DNA of 64,000 nucleotides. Source: Pseudomonas rhizophila (GTDB taxonomy: Bacteria > Pseudomonadota > Gammaproteobacteria > Pseudomonadales > Pseudomonadaceae). The stretch spans positions 5,267,178 to 5,331,177 of the forward strand of contig NZ_CP024081.1 of assembly GCF_003033885.1 (NCBI RefSeq), in the 5' to 3' direction. Numbering within the stretch: position 1 is the first letter of the stretch; each line of letters starts with the position of its first letter. The translations under genes and the position numbers were made by a program. This document shows, piece after piece, positions 1 through 8,522 of this stretch. The notes under the pieces are model-generated. The model saw only the letters and a program-made list of their open reading frames with translations, was not told the origin of the DNA and searched no databases.

Positions 1-129
1 GCGATACGGGTGATCAACGACTTCCGCGCGCAGTTGAAAGCCGGTGTGGCAAGGCCGGTCTTCGATCCGGCAAATTTCCCCGACCTCGATCTCGACCGCA
101 AGGCATGGGATACCAATCGCTGGAAATGA
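1..129 (+). CDS. C-terminal end of an unidentified protein
   Basis: An open frame enters from the left edge and ends at TGA 127-129, giving 42 residues that end in D-T-N-R-W-K. The fragment is hydrophilic, with a Pro/Asp-rich stretch (F-D-P-A-N-F-P-D-L-D-L-D). It lies upstream of the Lrp-type regulator and is followed by a perfect hairpin at 210-239. Codon use looks like the neighbouring genes, so it is probably the true end of a gene that starts outside the window. I do not recognise the family and assign no function. Confidence 0.6.
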   Translation, partial: AIRVINDFRAQLKAGVARPVFDPANFPDLDLDRKAWDTNRWK

Positions 130-209
130 TCCCGGCCCGGTCGCAGCCTGGATTGGGCTGTGGCCGCATCTGAAACGGGCTGATGCCAGCATCGTCAAAT
201 CTGCGGATA

Positions 210-239
210 CTGCCACCATGACCAACGTCATGGTGGCAG
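210..239 (+). terminator. Perfect 13-bp hairpin, possible terminator
   Basis: Arms 210-222 and 227-239 are perfect reverse complements around a 4-base loop, CAAC. The hairpin lies 80 bases after the stop of the first gene and 90 bases before the Lrp-type gene. No T-run follows on either strand, so it may be a Rho-assisted terminator, a 3'-end stabiliser or an operator. Confidence 0.45.
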
Positions 240-328
240 GCATTCCCGAGCGCATCCCAATGGAGTAGGTGGCAAAGGCATGGGAGCCTGTAACATGCCA
301 GCCACCGATATCCACGCCGGAGCCCATC

Positions 329-790
329 TTGTCTGACACCCGCCCTCCCGTCCTCGACGAAATCGACCGCCAACTGATTGCCGCCCTGCAAATCAATGCC
401 CGGGAAAGCGTCGCCATGCTCGCCCGACAATTGGGCATCGCCCGCACCACCGTGACTTCGCGGCTGGCGCGGCTGGAAAAAACCAAGGTCATCACCGGGT
501 ACGGCGTGCGTCTGGGGCAGCGGGTGATAGACGGCGGGTTACAGGCTTACGTCGGCATCAAGGTTCAACCGCGCTCCGGCAAGGACGTGCTGCGGCGCTT
601 GAGTGCGATGGCCCAGGTCCAGCAACTGTGTGCGGTCAGCGGCGAATTCGACTATGTGGCTTGGCTGCGCACGGATTCACCGGAGCAGCTGGATCAGTTA
701 CTGGATCAGATTGGCAGTGTCGATGGGGTGGAGAAAACCACCACTTCGATCATCCTCAGCAGCAAGATCGATCGGGGGCAGCCGGTCTAG
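329..790 (+). CDS. Lrp/AsnC-family transcriptional regulator of the dav genes (inferred)
   Basis: This is a feast/famine regulator of 153 residues, the usual family length. The N-terminal helix-turn-helix is visible at about residues 9-55 (D-E-I-D-R-Q-L, then S-V-A-M-L-A-R-Q-L-G and R-T-T-V-T-S-R-L). It is followed by the RAM/ACT-like ligand-sensing half (T-G-Y-G-V-R-L-G, later A-V-S-G-E-F-D-Y). I chose the TTG at 329 because GGAG at 319-322 sits 6 bases before it and the protein then begins like other Lrp members; a GTG at 269 would add a non-conserved tail. The gene precedes davBA on the same strand with a 273-bp gap, so it may sense lysine or a breakdown product and control that pair. The ligand is inference. 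Confidence 0.85.
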   Translation: MSDTRPPVLDEIDRQLIAALQINARESVAMLARQLGIARTTVTSRLARLEKTKVITGYGVRLGQRVIDGGLQAYVGIKVQPRSGKDVLRRLSAMAQVQQLCAVSGEFDYVAWLRTDSPEQLDQLLDQIGSVDGVEKTTTSIILSSKIDRGQPV

Positions 791-1063
791 AGGGTGCGAC
801 TTACCTGTCAGAGCGGGCTTGCTCACGAAAACCCGAGCACAACCAGCCTCCCCAGTAACCGCCCACCGCCTTCACCAGAAGGTCCATACTCACCAGGCTC
901 ACACTCGTCATTACGACTAACCCACGCATCAAAATGACTGATAACAATCCAGAACGACGACACATTGCGTCTTATTAACGTGTTTCACCCTCTCTAGAAT
1001 GGCTGGCATCTTTCCTATACTCAGACGCGAAAGCCGCGTCGAGTCGCCCAATCAAGGTCAGCC

Positions 1064-2746
1064 ATGAACAAAAACAATCGCCACCCAGCAGACGGCAAGA
1101 AGCCCATCACCATTTTCGGGCCGGACTTTCCTTTCGCTTTTGACGACTGGATCGAGCATCCCGCCGGCCTGGGCAGTATTCCCGCCCACAACCACGGGGC
1201 AGAAGTCGCGATTGTCGGTGCCGGGATCGCCGGTCTGGTGGCGGCCTACGAGTTGATGAAGCTGGGCCTCAAGCCGGTGGTCTACGAAGCGTCGAAGATG
1301 GGTGGGCGCCTGCGCTCACAAGCGTTCAACGGCGCCGAGGGTGTCGTTGCCGAGTTGGGGGGCATGCGGTTTCCGGTGTCGTCCACGGCGTTCTATCACT
1401 ACGTCGACAAACTGGGCCTGGAGACCAAACCGTTTCCCAACCCTTTGACCCCGGCCTCGGGCAGCACGGTCATCGATCTGGAAGGCCAGACCTACTACGC
1501 ACAAAAGTTGGCCGACCTGCCGGCATTGTTCCAGGAAGTGGCCGACGCCTGGGCCGATGCGCTGGAGGACGGGTCGCGCTTCGGCGATATCCAGCAGGCG
1601 ATTCGCGACCGCGACGTGCCACGCCTCAAGGAACTGTGGAACACCCTGGTCCCCCTGTGGGACGACCGCACTTTCTACGACTTCGTCGCCACGTCCAAGG
1701 CGTTTGCCAAACTCTCGTTCCAGCACCGTGAAGTGTTCGGCCAGGTGGGTTTCGGCACCGGCGGCTGGGACTCGGACTTTCCCAATTCGATGCTGGAAAT
1801 TTTCCGCGTGGTGATGACCAATTGCGACGATCATCAGCATCTGGTGGTCGGTGGCGTCGAGCAGGTGCCCCATGGCATCTGGAAGCATGTGCCGGAGCGC
1901 TGCGCGCACTGGCCAGAAGGTACCAGCCTCAACTCGTTGCACCTGGGCGCCCCGCGCAGCGGTGTGAAGCGCATCGCGCGTGCCGACGATGGCCGGTTCA
2001 GCGTGACCGACGTATGGGACAACACCCGCGAATATGCCGCGGTGCTGGTCACCTGCCAAAGCTGGCTGCTGACCACTCAGATCGAATGCGAAGAGGCGCT
2101 GTTCTCGCAAAAAATGTGGATGGCCCTGGACCGCACCCGCTACATGCAATCGTCGAAGACTTTCGTGATGGTCGACCGGCCCTTCTGGAAGGACAAGGAT
2201 CCGGAAACCGGCCGCGACCTGATGAGCATGACCCTCACCGACCGCCTCACCCGTGGCACCTATCTGTTCGACAATGGCGATGACAAGCCGGGGGTCATTT
2301 GCCTGTCGTACTCGTGGATGAGCGATGCGCTGAAAATGCTCCCCCATCCGGTGGAAAAACGCGTGAAGCTGGCGCTCGACGCTTTGAAGAAGATTTATCC
2401 CAAGGTGGACATCGCCGCACGGATCATCGGCGATCCGATCACCGTGTCCTGGGAAGCCGACCCGCATTTCCTTGGCGCATTCAAAGGTGCTCTGCCCGGC
2501 CACTATCGCTACAACCAGCGCATGTACGCCCATTTCATGCAGGACGACATGCCGGCCGAACAGCGAGGGATCTTTATCGCCGGCGATGACGTCTCATGGA
2601 CACCGGCCTGGGTTGAGGGCGCGGTACAAACCTCACTCAATGCCGTGTGGGGAATCATGAAGCACTTCGGCGGTGAAACTCACCCCGAGAACCCGGGGCC
2701 AGGTGATGTGTTCGACGAAATCGGTCCGATCGCCCTGCCCGAATAA
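1064..2746 (+). CDS. davB: Flavin amine oxidase, probably L-lysine 2-monooxygenase DavB
   Basis: A 560-residue FAD-dependent amino-acid monooxygenase of the monoamine oxidase/tryptophan 2-monooxygenase family. The dinucleotide-binding motif is G52-x-G54-x-x-G57, with the ribose-binding acid E75 and G80-G81-R82 after it. The C-terminal FAD motif (F-I-A-G-D-D-V-S-W) is also present. Close relatives are often labelled tryptophan 2-monooxygenase. In P. putida the homologue next to a nitrilase-type amidase and an Lrp regulator is DavB, which converts L-lysine to 5-aminovaleramide; the same neighbours here favour that reading. AAGG lies 6-7 bases before the ATG. The next gene starts 12 bases after the stop, so the two are co-transcribed. 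An aromatic substrate cannot be excluded from sequence alone. Confidence 0.85.
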   Translation: MNKNNRHPADGKKPITIFGPDFPFAFDDWIEHPAGLGSIPAHNHGAEVAIVGAGIAGLVAAYELMKLGLKPVVYEASKMGGRLRSQAFNGAEGVVAELGGMRFPVSSTAFYHYVDKLGLETKPFPNPLTPASGSTVIDLEGQTYYAQKLADLPALFQEVADAWADALEDGSRFGDIQQAIRDRDVPRLKELWNTLVPLWDDRTFYDFVATSKAFAKLSFQHREVFGQVGFGTGGWDSDFPNSMLEIFRVVMTNCDDHQHLVVGGVEQVPHGIWKHVPERCAHWPEGTSLNSLHLGAPRSGVKRIARADDGRFSVTDVWDNTREYAAVLVTCQSWLLTTQIECEEALFSQKMWMALDRTRYMQSSKTFVMVDRPFWKDKDPETGRDLMSMTLTDRLTRGTYLFDNGDDKPGVICLSYSWMSDALKMLPHPVEKRVKLALDALKKIYPKVDIAARIIGDPITVSWEADPHFLGAFKGALPGHYRYNQRMYAHFMQDDMPAEQRGIFIAGDDVSWTPAWVEGAVQTSLNAVWGIMKHFGGETHPENPGPGDVFDEIGPIALPE

Positions 2747-2758
2747 AAGGAGTTTTTG

Positions 2759-3553
2759 ATGCGTGTAGCCCTTTACCAATGTTCACCGCTGCCGCTGGAC
2801 CCGGCCGCCAACCTGCAACGCCTGCATCAGGTGGCGCTGGAGGCCAGGGGCGCCGATGTGTTGGTGTTGCCGGAAATGTTCCTGACCGGCTACAACATTG
2901 GCGTCGACGCGGTGAATGTATTGGCCGAGGTCTACAACGGCGAATGGGCGCAGCAGATCGCTCGCATCGCCAAGGCGGCCAGTCTGGCGATCGCCTATGG
3001 CTACCCGGAACGCAGCGAAGATGGGCAGATTTACAACGCGGTGCAACTGATCGACGCCCACGGCGAACGCCTGGCAAATTATCGAAAGAGTCACCTGTTT
3101 GGCGATCTGGACCACGCGATGTTCAGCGCTGGCGATAGCGAGCTGCCCATCGTCGAGCTTAACGGCTGGAAGCTCGGCTTTCTGATCTGCTATGACCTGG
3201 AGTTTCCGGAAAACGCCCGGCGCCTGGCCCTGGCCGGCGCCGAACTGATCCTGGTGCCCACCGCCAACATGCAGCCCTATGAGTTCATCGCCGATGTCAC
3301 CGTGCGCGCCCGGGCCATCGAGAACCAGTGTTTTGTGGCTTACGCCAACTATTGCGGTCATGAAGGTGAATTGCAGTACTGCGGGCAAAGCAGCATCGCC
3401 GCCCCGGATGGCAGCCGCCCTGCCCTTGCCGGGCTGGACGAGGCCTTGATTGTGGGGGAACTGGATCGGCACCTGATTGAGGATTGCCGTGCAGCCTACA
3501 ACTACCTGCATGACCGCCGCCCTGAGCTTTACGACGACTTGAACAAACACTGA
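2759..3553 (+). CDS. davA: Carbon-nitrogen hydrolase, probably 5-aminovaleramidase DavA
   Basis: A 264-residue cytosolic nitrilase-superfamily amidase. The catalytic triad is clear: E39 (L-P-E-M-F-L-T-G-Y), K110 (Y-R-K-S-H-L-F-G) and C144 (I-C-Y-D-L-E-F-P-E). AAGGAG at 2747-2752, 6 bases before the ATG at 2759, fixes the start; the TTG just upstream is not needed. It lies directly behind davB. The pair would give the lysine to 5-aminovaleramide to 5-aminovalerate route, with the last step here releasing ammonia. The later steps (davT, davD) are not in this window. A general omega-amidase role is the main alternative. Confidence 0.85.
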   Translation: MRVALYQCSPLPLDPAANLQRLHQVALEARGADVLVLPEMFLTGYNIGVDAVNVLAEVYNGEWAQQIARIAKAASLAIAYGYPERSEDGQIYNAVQLIDAHGERLANYRKSHLFGDLDHAMFSAGDSELPIVELNGWKLGFLICYDLEFPENARRLALAGAELILVPTANMQPYEFIADVTVRARAIENQCFVAYANYCGHEGELQYCGQSSIAAPDGSRPALAGLDEALIVGELDRHLIEDCRAAYNYLHDRRPELYDDLNKH

Positions 3554-3608
3554 TTGAGAACGCTCCCTAATCCGCTAGCATGAGCGCTTCTCTGTTCTGG
3601 AAACGCTC

Positions 3609-6047
3609 ATGTCGGCCGTCGATTCCTTCTGCCCCCACACTGAAACCCTGGCCAACGGCTTGCGAGTGACATTGCGCCATGTCCCCGGCCTCAAGCGCAG
3701 CGCTGCGGTGCTGCGGGTGGCGGTCGGCAGCCATGATGCGCCGCTCGCCTGGCCGGGACTGGCGCACTTGCTCGAACATCTTTTCTTCCTCGGCACTGAG
3801 CGGTTTCCCACAGAGCAGAACCTGATGACCTACGTGCAACGGCATGGCGGCCAGGTCAATGCCCGCACCAGCGATCGCACCACCGATTTCTTCTTCGAAT
3901 TACCACCGGCTGCCTTTGCCGGCGGTCTGGAGCGACTCGGGGACATGCTCTCCCATCCGCGCCTGGATGAAACCGTCCAATTGCGCGAGCGAGAAGTGCT
4001 GCACGCGGAATTCATCGCCTGGTCTCAGGACCCCACGGCCCAGCGACAAGTGGCCCTGCACGAAGGACTGTCCGCAGCTCATCCACTGCGAGGTTTCCAT
4101 GCGGGTAATCGCGACAGCCTCGCGGTGCAGCGGGCCGAGTTCCAAATGGCACTGCAAGACTTTTATCGAAGGTTCTACCAGAGCGGCCAAATGACGCTGA
4201 GTCTGGCAGGCCCGCAAAGCATCGAAGCCTTGAAGGCACTGGCCGAGCAGTTCAGCGGCGATGTGCCTGCGGGTGAAGCGGTCACCCGACAGCCAGCGCC
4301 GGAGCTGATGGCATCGCACCAGGCCGGTTATCAACAGGTCAGCCCAGGACGTCTCGATCTGCTGTATGCCTTCGAAGGTTTGCCCGTCGCCTCGCCGCAA
4401 GCCATGGATTTTCTCTGCACATGGCTGAACAACAGCAAACCGGGCGGCCTGCTCGCCACCTTGCGTCAACGCGGTCTGGCTGACAGTCTCAAGGCATCGG
4501 CGCTGTACGAGTTTGCCGAGCAGGCGCTGTTGCACATCGAGTTCAAACTCGACAACGATCACGCACTGAACGACATTCAGCCATTGCTGCACGATTGGTT
4601 GGGATTTTTCGCCGCCCAGGACGACTGGGCGCCCTTGCGCGATGAGTTCAGCGCCCGCCTGCAACGTCGGCAGGAGACCGCGACGGCGTTGCAACTGGCC
4701 CGTTGGGACAATGAAGAACGCGCTGTTCAACTGTCGGAAAACGATCTGTCGCGGCTCAGGGAAGTTCTCAAGCAATTGCACCCGGCGGATAACATCACCG
4801 GGCGATGGCAACTGCCCGCGCCCAACCCGTTCCTGCAAACGGCAAGCGAACCACCCCGTACCGGCTTGATACGCGGCCAGACCAGCGCCCATCGCGGTCT
4901 GCGCACCTTCGCCCAGGACCGCTCCCGGGGCCGGCGGGAACGTTCCCCCATGCAGTTCAGCCAAGGGCTGGCGGACAACACCTCGCAAGGCGCGGTGTAT
5001 CTGCGCTGGCGCCTGGCGACGCTGCCCCCGCTCGACCTCCCGGCCAGGCTTGATCGGCATCTGCAGGATCTGCGTGAAGATGCGCAGCAGGCCGGCGTGG
5101 AAGTCACCTTTGAGCCCTGCGCCGACCAATGGCTGCTGAAGCTGATTGGCGTGCAGGCACCGATGCCCTTGGTGCTCAAGCACATCCTGACGAAGCTGGG
5201 ACAACCACTGCCGCCGGCGCCAGCGAAGAGCGAACCTGCGCTGATACCGATTCGACACCTGTTGAAGGAGCTGCCGATTCATTGCCAGCAAAACTCCCCA
5301 TCGTCAGCCTTGGCGCTGCCTGATCGCGACAACAGCGTGTGGACGACGGCGCATTGGGACGCACTGGCCATCGGTCTCTCGGCCGCCACCCAGGGAGCAA
5401 TGGGCCCGGTGCTGGCCCGGGTGCCCGGCATTGCCGGCCAGCAAGCCCAACCGACCTCCCCTTGCCGGCAGCCGATCTGGCACACCCTTCAGACCCACGG
5501 CGACGAACAGGCCGTGTTGTTGTTTTGTCCCACGCCTACCCGAGCCCTGCACGACGAAGCCGCATGGCGGTTGCTGGCACAGCTGTGTCAAACAGCGTTT
5601 TACCAGCGCCTGCGGGTCGAGTTGCAGTTGGGTTACGCAGTGTTCAGCGGTGTGAAGCAGATCGATGGGCAGACCGGTTTGTTGTTCGGTGTCCAATCAC
5701 CCAGCGCCTCGGCGGCCCAGTTGATCGCCCATATCGACCAGTTCCTGAGCGGCCTGCCGGACCGTCTCCAGCAGCTCGACGATTCGACGCTGGCCAGTCA
5801 GCAGCAGGCCCTCGCCGCCCAGTTCCAGAGCGCCGCCCTACCCTGCACCCAAGCGGCCGAACTGCTCTGGCAGGGCAAACTCGCTGGCCATCCGTCGGAT
5901 TATCTAGAGCAATTGCCCGACGCCATCATGCGTGTGAATCGAGAACAGCTGATGGACGCCGTGGGGCATCTGACTAGCGCCGAAAGTGCACGCTACTGCC
6001 TGACCAATGGAGCCTGCCCTGGAGAGCCCTGGCACGCGGTGCCGTGA
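3609..6047 (+). CDS. pqqF: PqqF, M16-family zinc protease of PQQ biosynthesis
   Basis: An 812-residue protein of the insulysin/pitrilysin M16 family. The inverted zinc motif H53-L-L-E56-H57 is intact. A glutamate-rich helix (about residues 120-135, L-R-E-R-E-V-L-H-A-E-F) supplies the distal zinc ligand. The length fits PqqF rather than the shorter two-chain M16 enzymes. In the pathway it is thought to trim the PqqA peptide after PqqE has crosslinked Glu and Tyr. It lies 172 bases upstream of pqqA on the same strand. The C-terminal half is weakly conserved, as is usual for M16 proteins. The start ATG has only a weak GGAA upstream, with no better in-frame choice nearby. Confidence 0.93.
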   Translation: MSAVDSFCPHTETLANGLRVTLRHVPGLKRSAAVLRVAVGSHDAPLAWPGLAHLLEHLFFLGTERFPTEQNLMTYVQRHGGQVNARTSDRTTDFFFELPPAAFAGGLERLGDMLSHPRLDETVQLREREVLHAEFIAWSQDPTAQRQVALHEGLSAAHPLRGFHAGNRDSLAVQRAEFQMALQDFYRRFYQSGQMTLSLAGPQSIEALKALAEQFSGDVPAGEAVTRQPAPELMASHQAGYQQVSPGRLDLLYAFEGLPVASPQAMDFLCTWLNNSKPGGLLATLRQRGLADSLKASALYEFAEQALLHIEFKLDNDHALNDIQPLLHDWLGFFAAQDDWAPLRDEFSARLQRRQETATALQLARWDNEERAVQLSENDLSRLREVLKQLHPADNITGRWQLPAPNPFLQTASEPPRTGLIRGQTSAHRGLRTFAQDRSRGRRERSPMQFSQGLADNTSQGAVYLRWRLATLPPLDLPARLDRHLQDLREDAQQAGVEVTFEPCADQWLLKLIGVQAPMPLVLKHILTKLGQPLPPAPAKSEPALIPIRHLLKELPIHCQQNSPSSALALPDRDNSVWTTAHWDALAIGLSAATQGAMGPVLARVPGIAGQQAQPTSPCRQPIWHTLQTHGDEQAVLLFCPTPTRALHDEAAWRLLAQLCQTAFYQRLRVELQLGYAVFSGVKQIDGQTGLLFGVQSPSASAAQLIAHIDQFLSGLPDRLQQLDDSTLASQQQALAAQFQSAALPCTQAAELLWQGKLAGHPSDYLEQLPDAIMRVNREQLMDAVGHLTSAESARYCLTNGACPGEPWHAVP

Positions 6048-6218
6048 TCATTACAGTCTGTGCAATGAGCTTTCTTGGAGAATTGCGGCCAACGAATATG
6101 TCAGATTTAGTAACATAGCCGCCTAAGCATCTGAACATCTCCCTTCGGAGGTGGACTATATGTATAGGTCTCAACCGACCCATCCTGATTACAGCATCCC
6201 ACCTAAAGGAGTATTTCC

Positions 6219-6293
6219 ATGTCTTGGTCCAAACCCGCATATATCGACCTGCGTATCGGTTTCGAAGTCACCATGTACTTCGCCAGCCGTTGA
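6219..6293 (+). CDS. pqqA: PqqA, precursor peptide of PQQ
   Basis: A 24-residue peptide, encoded by 25 codons including the stop. It carries the two residues that become PQQ, E16 and Y20, in the motif F-E16-V-T-M-Y20. It starts M-S-W-S-K-P-A and ends F-A-S-R. AAAGGAG at 6205-6211 lies 7 bases before the ATG, a strong ribosome site as expected for a peptide needed in excess. The leader between pqqF and pqqA is 171 bases and contains a small hairpin at 6136-6153. A strong intrinsic terminator at 6322-6350 follows. PqqE, with PqqD as chaperone, joins Glu16 to Tyr20. Confidence 0.97.
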   Translation: MSWSKPAYIDLRIGFEVTMYFASR

Positions 6294-6321
6294 TTGCTGC
6301 AGGCGGTTGAACGCGCAGCAC

Positions 6322-6350
6322 AACGCCTCGGTCAGCCGGGGCGTTTTTTA
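6322..6350 (+). terminator. Intrinsic terminator/attenuator between pqqA and pqqB
   Basis: Arms 6322-6331 and 6336-6345 form a 10-bp stem with one G-T pair and a TCAG loop, running into a T-tract at 6344-6349. It lies 28 bases after the pqqA stop and 25 bases before the pqqB start. This layout would make pqqA message abundant and let only a fraction of transcripts continue into pqqBCDE. Confidence 0.85.
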
Positions 6351-6374
6351 TTTCGGTTTGCAGATGGAGCGGCC

Positions 6375-7286
6375 ATGTTTGTCCAGATTCTAGGTTCCGC
6401 CGCCGGCGGCGGTTTCCCCCAGTGGAATTGCAACTGCGCCAATTGCGCAGGTTTTCGCAACGGCAGCCTGCGAGCCCAGGCACGCACTCAGTCGTCCATC
6501 GCGATTTCCGATGATGGCGTGAACTGGGTGCTGTGCAATGCCTCCCCGGACATTCGCGCCCAGCTCCAAGGATTCGCCCCGATGCAACCGGGTCGGGCAC
6601 TGCGGGACACCGGTATCGGCGCCATCATTCTGATGGACAGCCAGATCGACCACACCACCGGCCTGCTCAGCCTGCGCGAAGGCTGCCCGCATCAAGTCTG
6701 GTGCACCGACATGGTCCATGAAGACCTGAGCACGGGTTTTCCGCTGTTCAACATGCTGACCCACTGGAACGGCGGGCTGAGCTGGAACCGCATCGAACTC
6801 GACCAGCCGTTCACCATCCCGGCCTGCCCGAACCTGCGCTTCACTCCCCTGCCGCTGCGCAGCGCCGCGCCGCCCTATTCACCGCACCGCTTCGATCCGC
6901 ACCCAGGCGACAACATCGGCCTGATCGTCGAAGACCTGCGCACCGGCGGCAAGCTGTTTTACGCCCCTGGCCTGGGCAAAGTCGACGAGCCTTTGCTGGA
7001 GATCATGGCCGGCAGCGATTGCCTGTTGGTGGACGGCACGATGTGGGACGACGATGAAATGCAGCGTCGTGGCGTCGGCAGCCGCACTGGCCGCGAGATG
7101 GGCCATCTGGCACAGAACGGGCCTGGCGGGATGATCGAAGTGCTGGAGCAACTGCCCGAGCCGCGCAAGGTCCTTATTCATATCAACAATACCAACCCGA
7201 TCCTTGATGAAGACTCGCCCGAGCGGGCCGAGCTTGTACGTCGAAAGATTGAAGTGGCTTACGACGGAATGAGTATTGAGTTGTAG
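6375..7286 (+). CDS. pqqB: PqqB, metallo-beta-lactamase-fold PQQ biosynthesis protein
   Basis: A 303-residue PqqB of normal length. It begins [20 protein letters not shown], a family signature. The metallo-hydrolase region is altered (S-Q-I-D-H-T-T-G). In the current model it is an iron-dependent hydroxylase acting on the tyrosine of the crosslinked Glu-Tyr. GGAG at 6366-6369, 5 bases before the ATG at 6375, sets the start; an open frame further upstream runs through the terminator and is not used. It is the first gene after the attenuator and is separated from pqqC by a 211-bp gap holding a REPIN. Confidence 0.96.
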   Translation: MFVQILGSAAGGGFPQWNCNCANCAGFRNGSLRAQARTQSSIAISDDGVNWVLCNASPDIRAQLQGFAPMQPGRALRDTGIGAIILMDSQIDHTTGLLSLREGCPHQVWCTDMVHEDLSTGFPLFNMLTHWNGGLSWNRIELDQPFTIPACPNLRFTPLPLRSAAPPYSPHRFDPHPGDNIGLIVEDLRTGGKLFYAPGLGKVDEPLLEIMAGSDCLLVDGTMWDDDEMQRRGVGSRTGREMGHLAQNGPGGMIEVLEQLPEPRKVLIHINNTNPILDEDSPERAELVRRKIEVAYDGMSIEL

Positions 7287-7352
7287 GACGGGCGCGACGA
7301 TTGTGGGCGTGGGTGTGCGCTGTGTCAGCCAATCGCTGCTGGCGGATGAGAA

Positions 7353-7450
7353 GCCATCGCGAGCAGGCTCGCCCCCACAGAAGTTTGAGTCGTACCGGAT
7401 ATTTCATGCGTTACAGATCGAGTGTGGCAGCGAGCCTGCTCGCGATGGGG
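7353..7450. repeat. REPIN, inside the pqq operon
   Basis: Two inverted REP copies of the GAGCCTGCTCGCGATGG type: the reverse copy at 7353-7380 and the forward copy at about 7422-7450. They fill the only sizeable gap in pqqBCDE, between pqqB and pqqC, and could form a long mRNA hairpin. Confidence 0.85.
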
Positions 7451-7497
7451 CCAACCCTGACGCCACAGAATCCACGGGAATTGCCCGGAGAACCGCA

Positions 7498-8250
7498 ATG
7501 ACTGACACCCCCCTGTCCCCCGCCGAGTTCGAAGCGGCCCTGCGCGCCAAGGGTGCGTATTACCACATTCATCACCCGTATCACGTGGCGATGTATGAGG
7601 GCCGCGCCACTCGCGAGCAGATCCAGGGCTGGGTCGCGAACCGTTTTTACTATCAGGTGAACATCCCGCTCAAGGATGCCGCGATCCTGGCCAACTGCCC
7701 GGACCGGGAAATCCGCCGCGAGTGGATCCAGCGCCTGCTCGACCATGACGGCGCGCCCGGCGAAGACGGCGGCATCGAAGCCTGGTTGCGGCTGGGTCAG
7801 GCGGTTGGCCTGGATCCCGATCAACTGCGCTCCCAGGAACTGGTGCTGCCGGGCGTGCGCTTCGCGGTGGATGCCTACGTCAACTTCGCCCGCCGCGCCT
7901 CTTGGCAGGAAGCCGCCAGCAGCTCCCTGACCGAAATGTTCGCACCGCAGATCCATCAGTCGCGCCTGGACAGCTGGCCGCAGCATTACCCCTGGATCGA
8001 CCCCGCCGGCTACGAATATTTCCGCACCCGCCTGGGCCAGGCCCGGCGTGACGTGGAGCACGGCCTGGCAATTACCTTGCAGCATTACACCACCCGCGAA
8101 GGCCAGGAGCGCATGCTGGAGATTCTCCAGTTCAAACTGGACATCCTCTGGAGCATGCTCGATGCCATGAGCATGGCCTACGAATTGAACCGCCCGCCCT
8201 ATCACAGCGTGACCGGGCAACGGGTGTGGCACAAAGGAATTACCTTATGA
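7498..8250 (+). CDS. pqqC: PqqC, pyrroloquinoline-quinone synthase
   Basis: A 250-residue, all-helical, cofactor-free oxidase that carries out the last step: ring closure and eight-electron oxidation of AHQQ to PQQ. Family motifs visible are the early Y-Y-H-I-H-H-P, the [12 protein letters not shown] stretch and the later L-D-A-M-S-M-A-Y near the C-terminus. GGAG at 7487-7490 lies 7 bases before the ATG. An upstream in-frame extension reads through the REPIN and is rejected. Its stop overlaps the pqqD start (ATGA), so the two are translationally coupled. Confidence 0.97.
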   Translation: MTDTPLSPAEFEAALRAKGAYYHIHHPYHVAMYEGRATREQIQGWVANRFYYQVNIPLKDAAILANCPDREIRREWIQRLLDHDGAPGEDGGIEAWLRLGQAVGLDPDQLRSQELVLPGVRFAVDAYVNFARRASWQEAASSSLTEMFAPQIHQSRLDSWPQHYPWIDPAGYEYFRTRLGQARRDVEHGLAITLQHYTTREGQERMLEILQFKLDILWSMLDAMSMAYELNRPPYHSVTGQRVWHKGITL

Positions 8251-8522
8251 GTTTCGATCGCAGCAAGACCCCACGCTGGCGCCCCGGCTATCGTTTCCAG
8301 TACGAGCCGGCACAGAAGGGCCACGTGCTGCTCTATCCTGAAGGCATGATCAAGCTCAACGACAGCGCTTCGCTGATTGGCGGCCTGATCGACGGTGAAC
8401 GGGATGTGGCCGCCATCATTGGCGAGTTGGCCAGACAGTTCCCCGACGTGCCGGAACTCGGTGACGACATCGAGCAATTCATGGAGGTCGCCCGTGCAGA
8501 GCATTGGATCGAACTTGTCTGA
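8247..8522 (+). CDS. pqqD: PqqD, PqqA-binding peptide chaperone
   Basis: A 91-residue member of the RiPP-recognition-element family. PqqD binds the PqqA peptide and presents it to the radical-SAM enzyme PqqE. The family pattern is visible: [10 protein letters not shown] near the N-terminus, [10 protein letters not shown], then I-D-G-E-R-D-V. The start overlaps the pqqC stop by four bases. The pqqE start (GTG 8494) lies inside the end of this gene, so pqqC, pqqD and pqqE form one coupled block. Confidence 0.96.
   Translation: MSFDRSKTPRWRPGYRFQYEPAQKGHVLLYPEGMIKLNDSASLIGGLIDGERDVAAIIGELARQFPDVPELGDDIEQFMEVARAEHWIELV

Noticed and set aside
801..835. REP copy in the regulator-davB gap
   Set aside because: AGAGCGGGCTTGCTCACGA resembles a decayed REP arm but has no partner and too many changes.
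6151..6393. Open frame overlapping pqqA in another frame
   Set aside because: It runs through the pqqA leader and the terminator; the pqqA frame has the Glu/Tyr motif and ribosome site.
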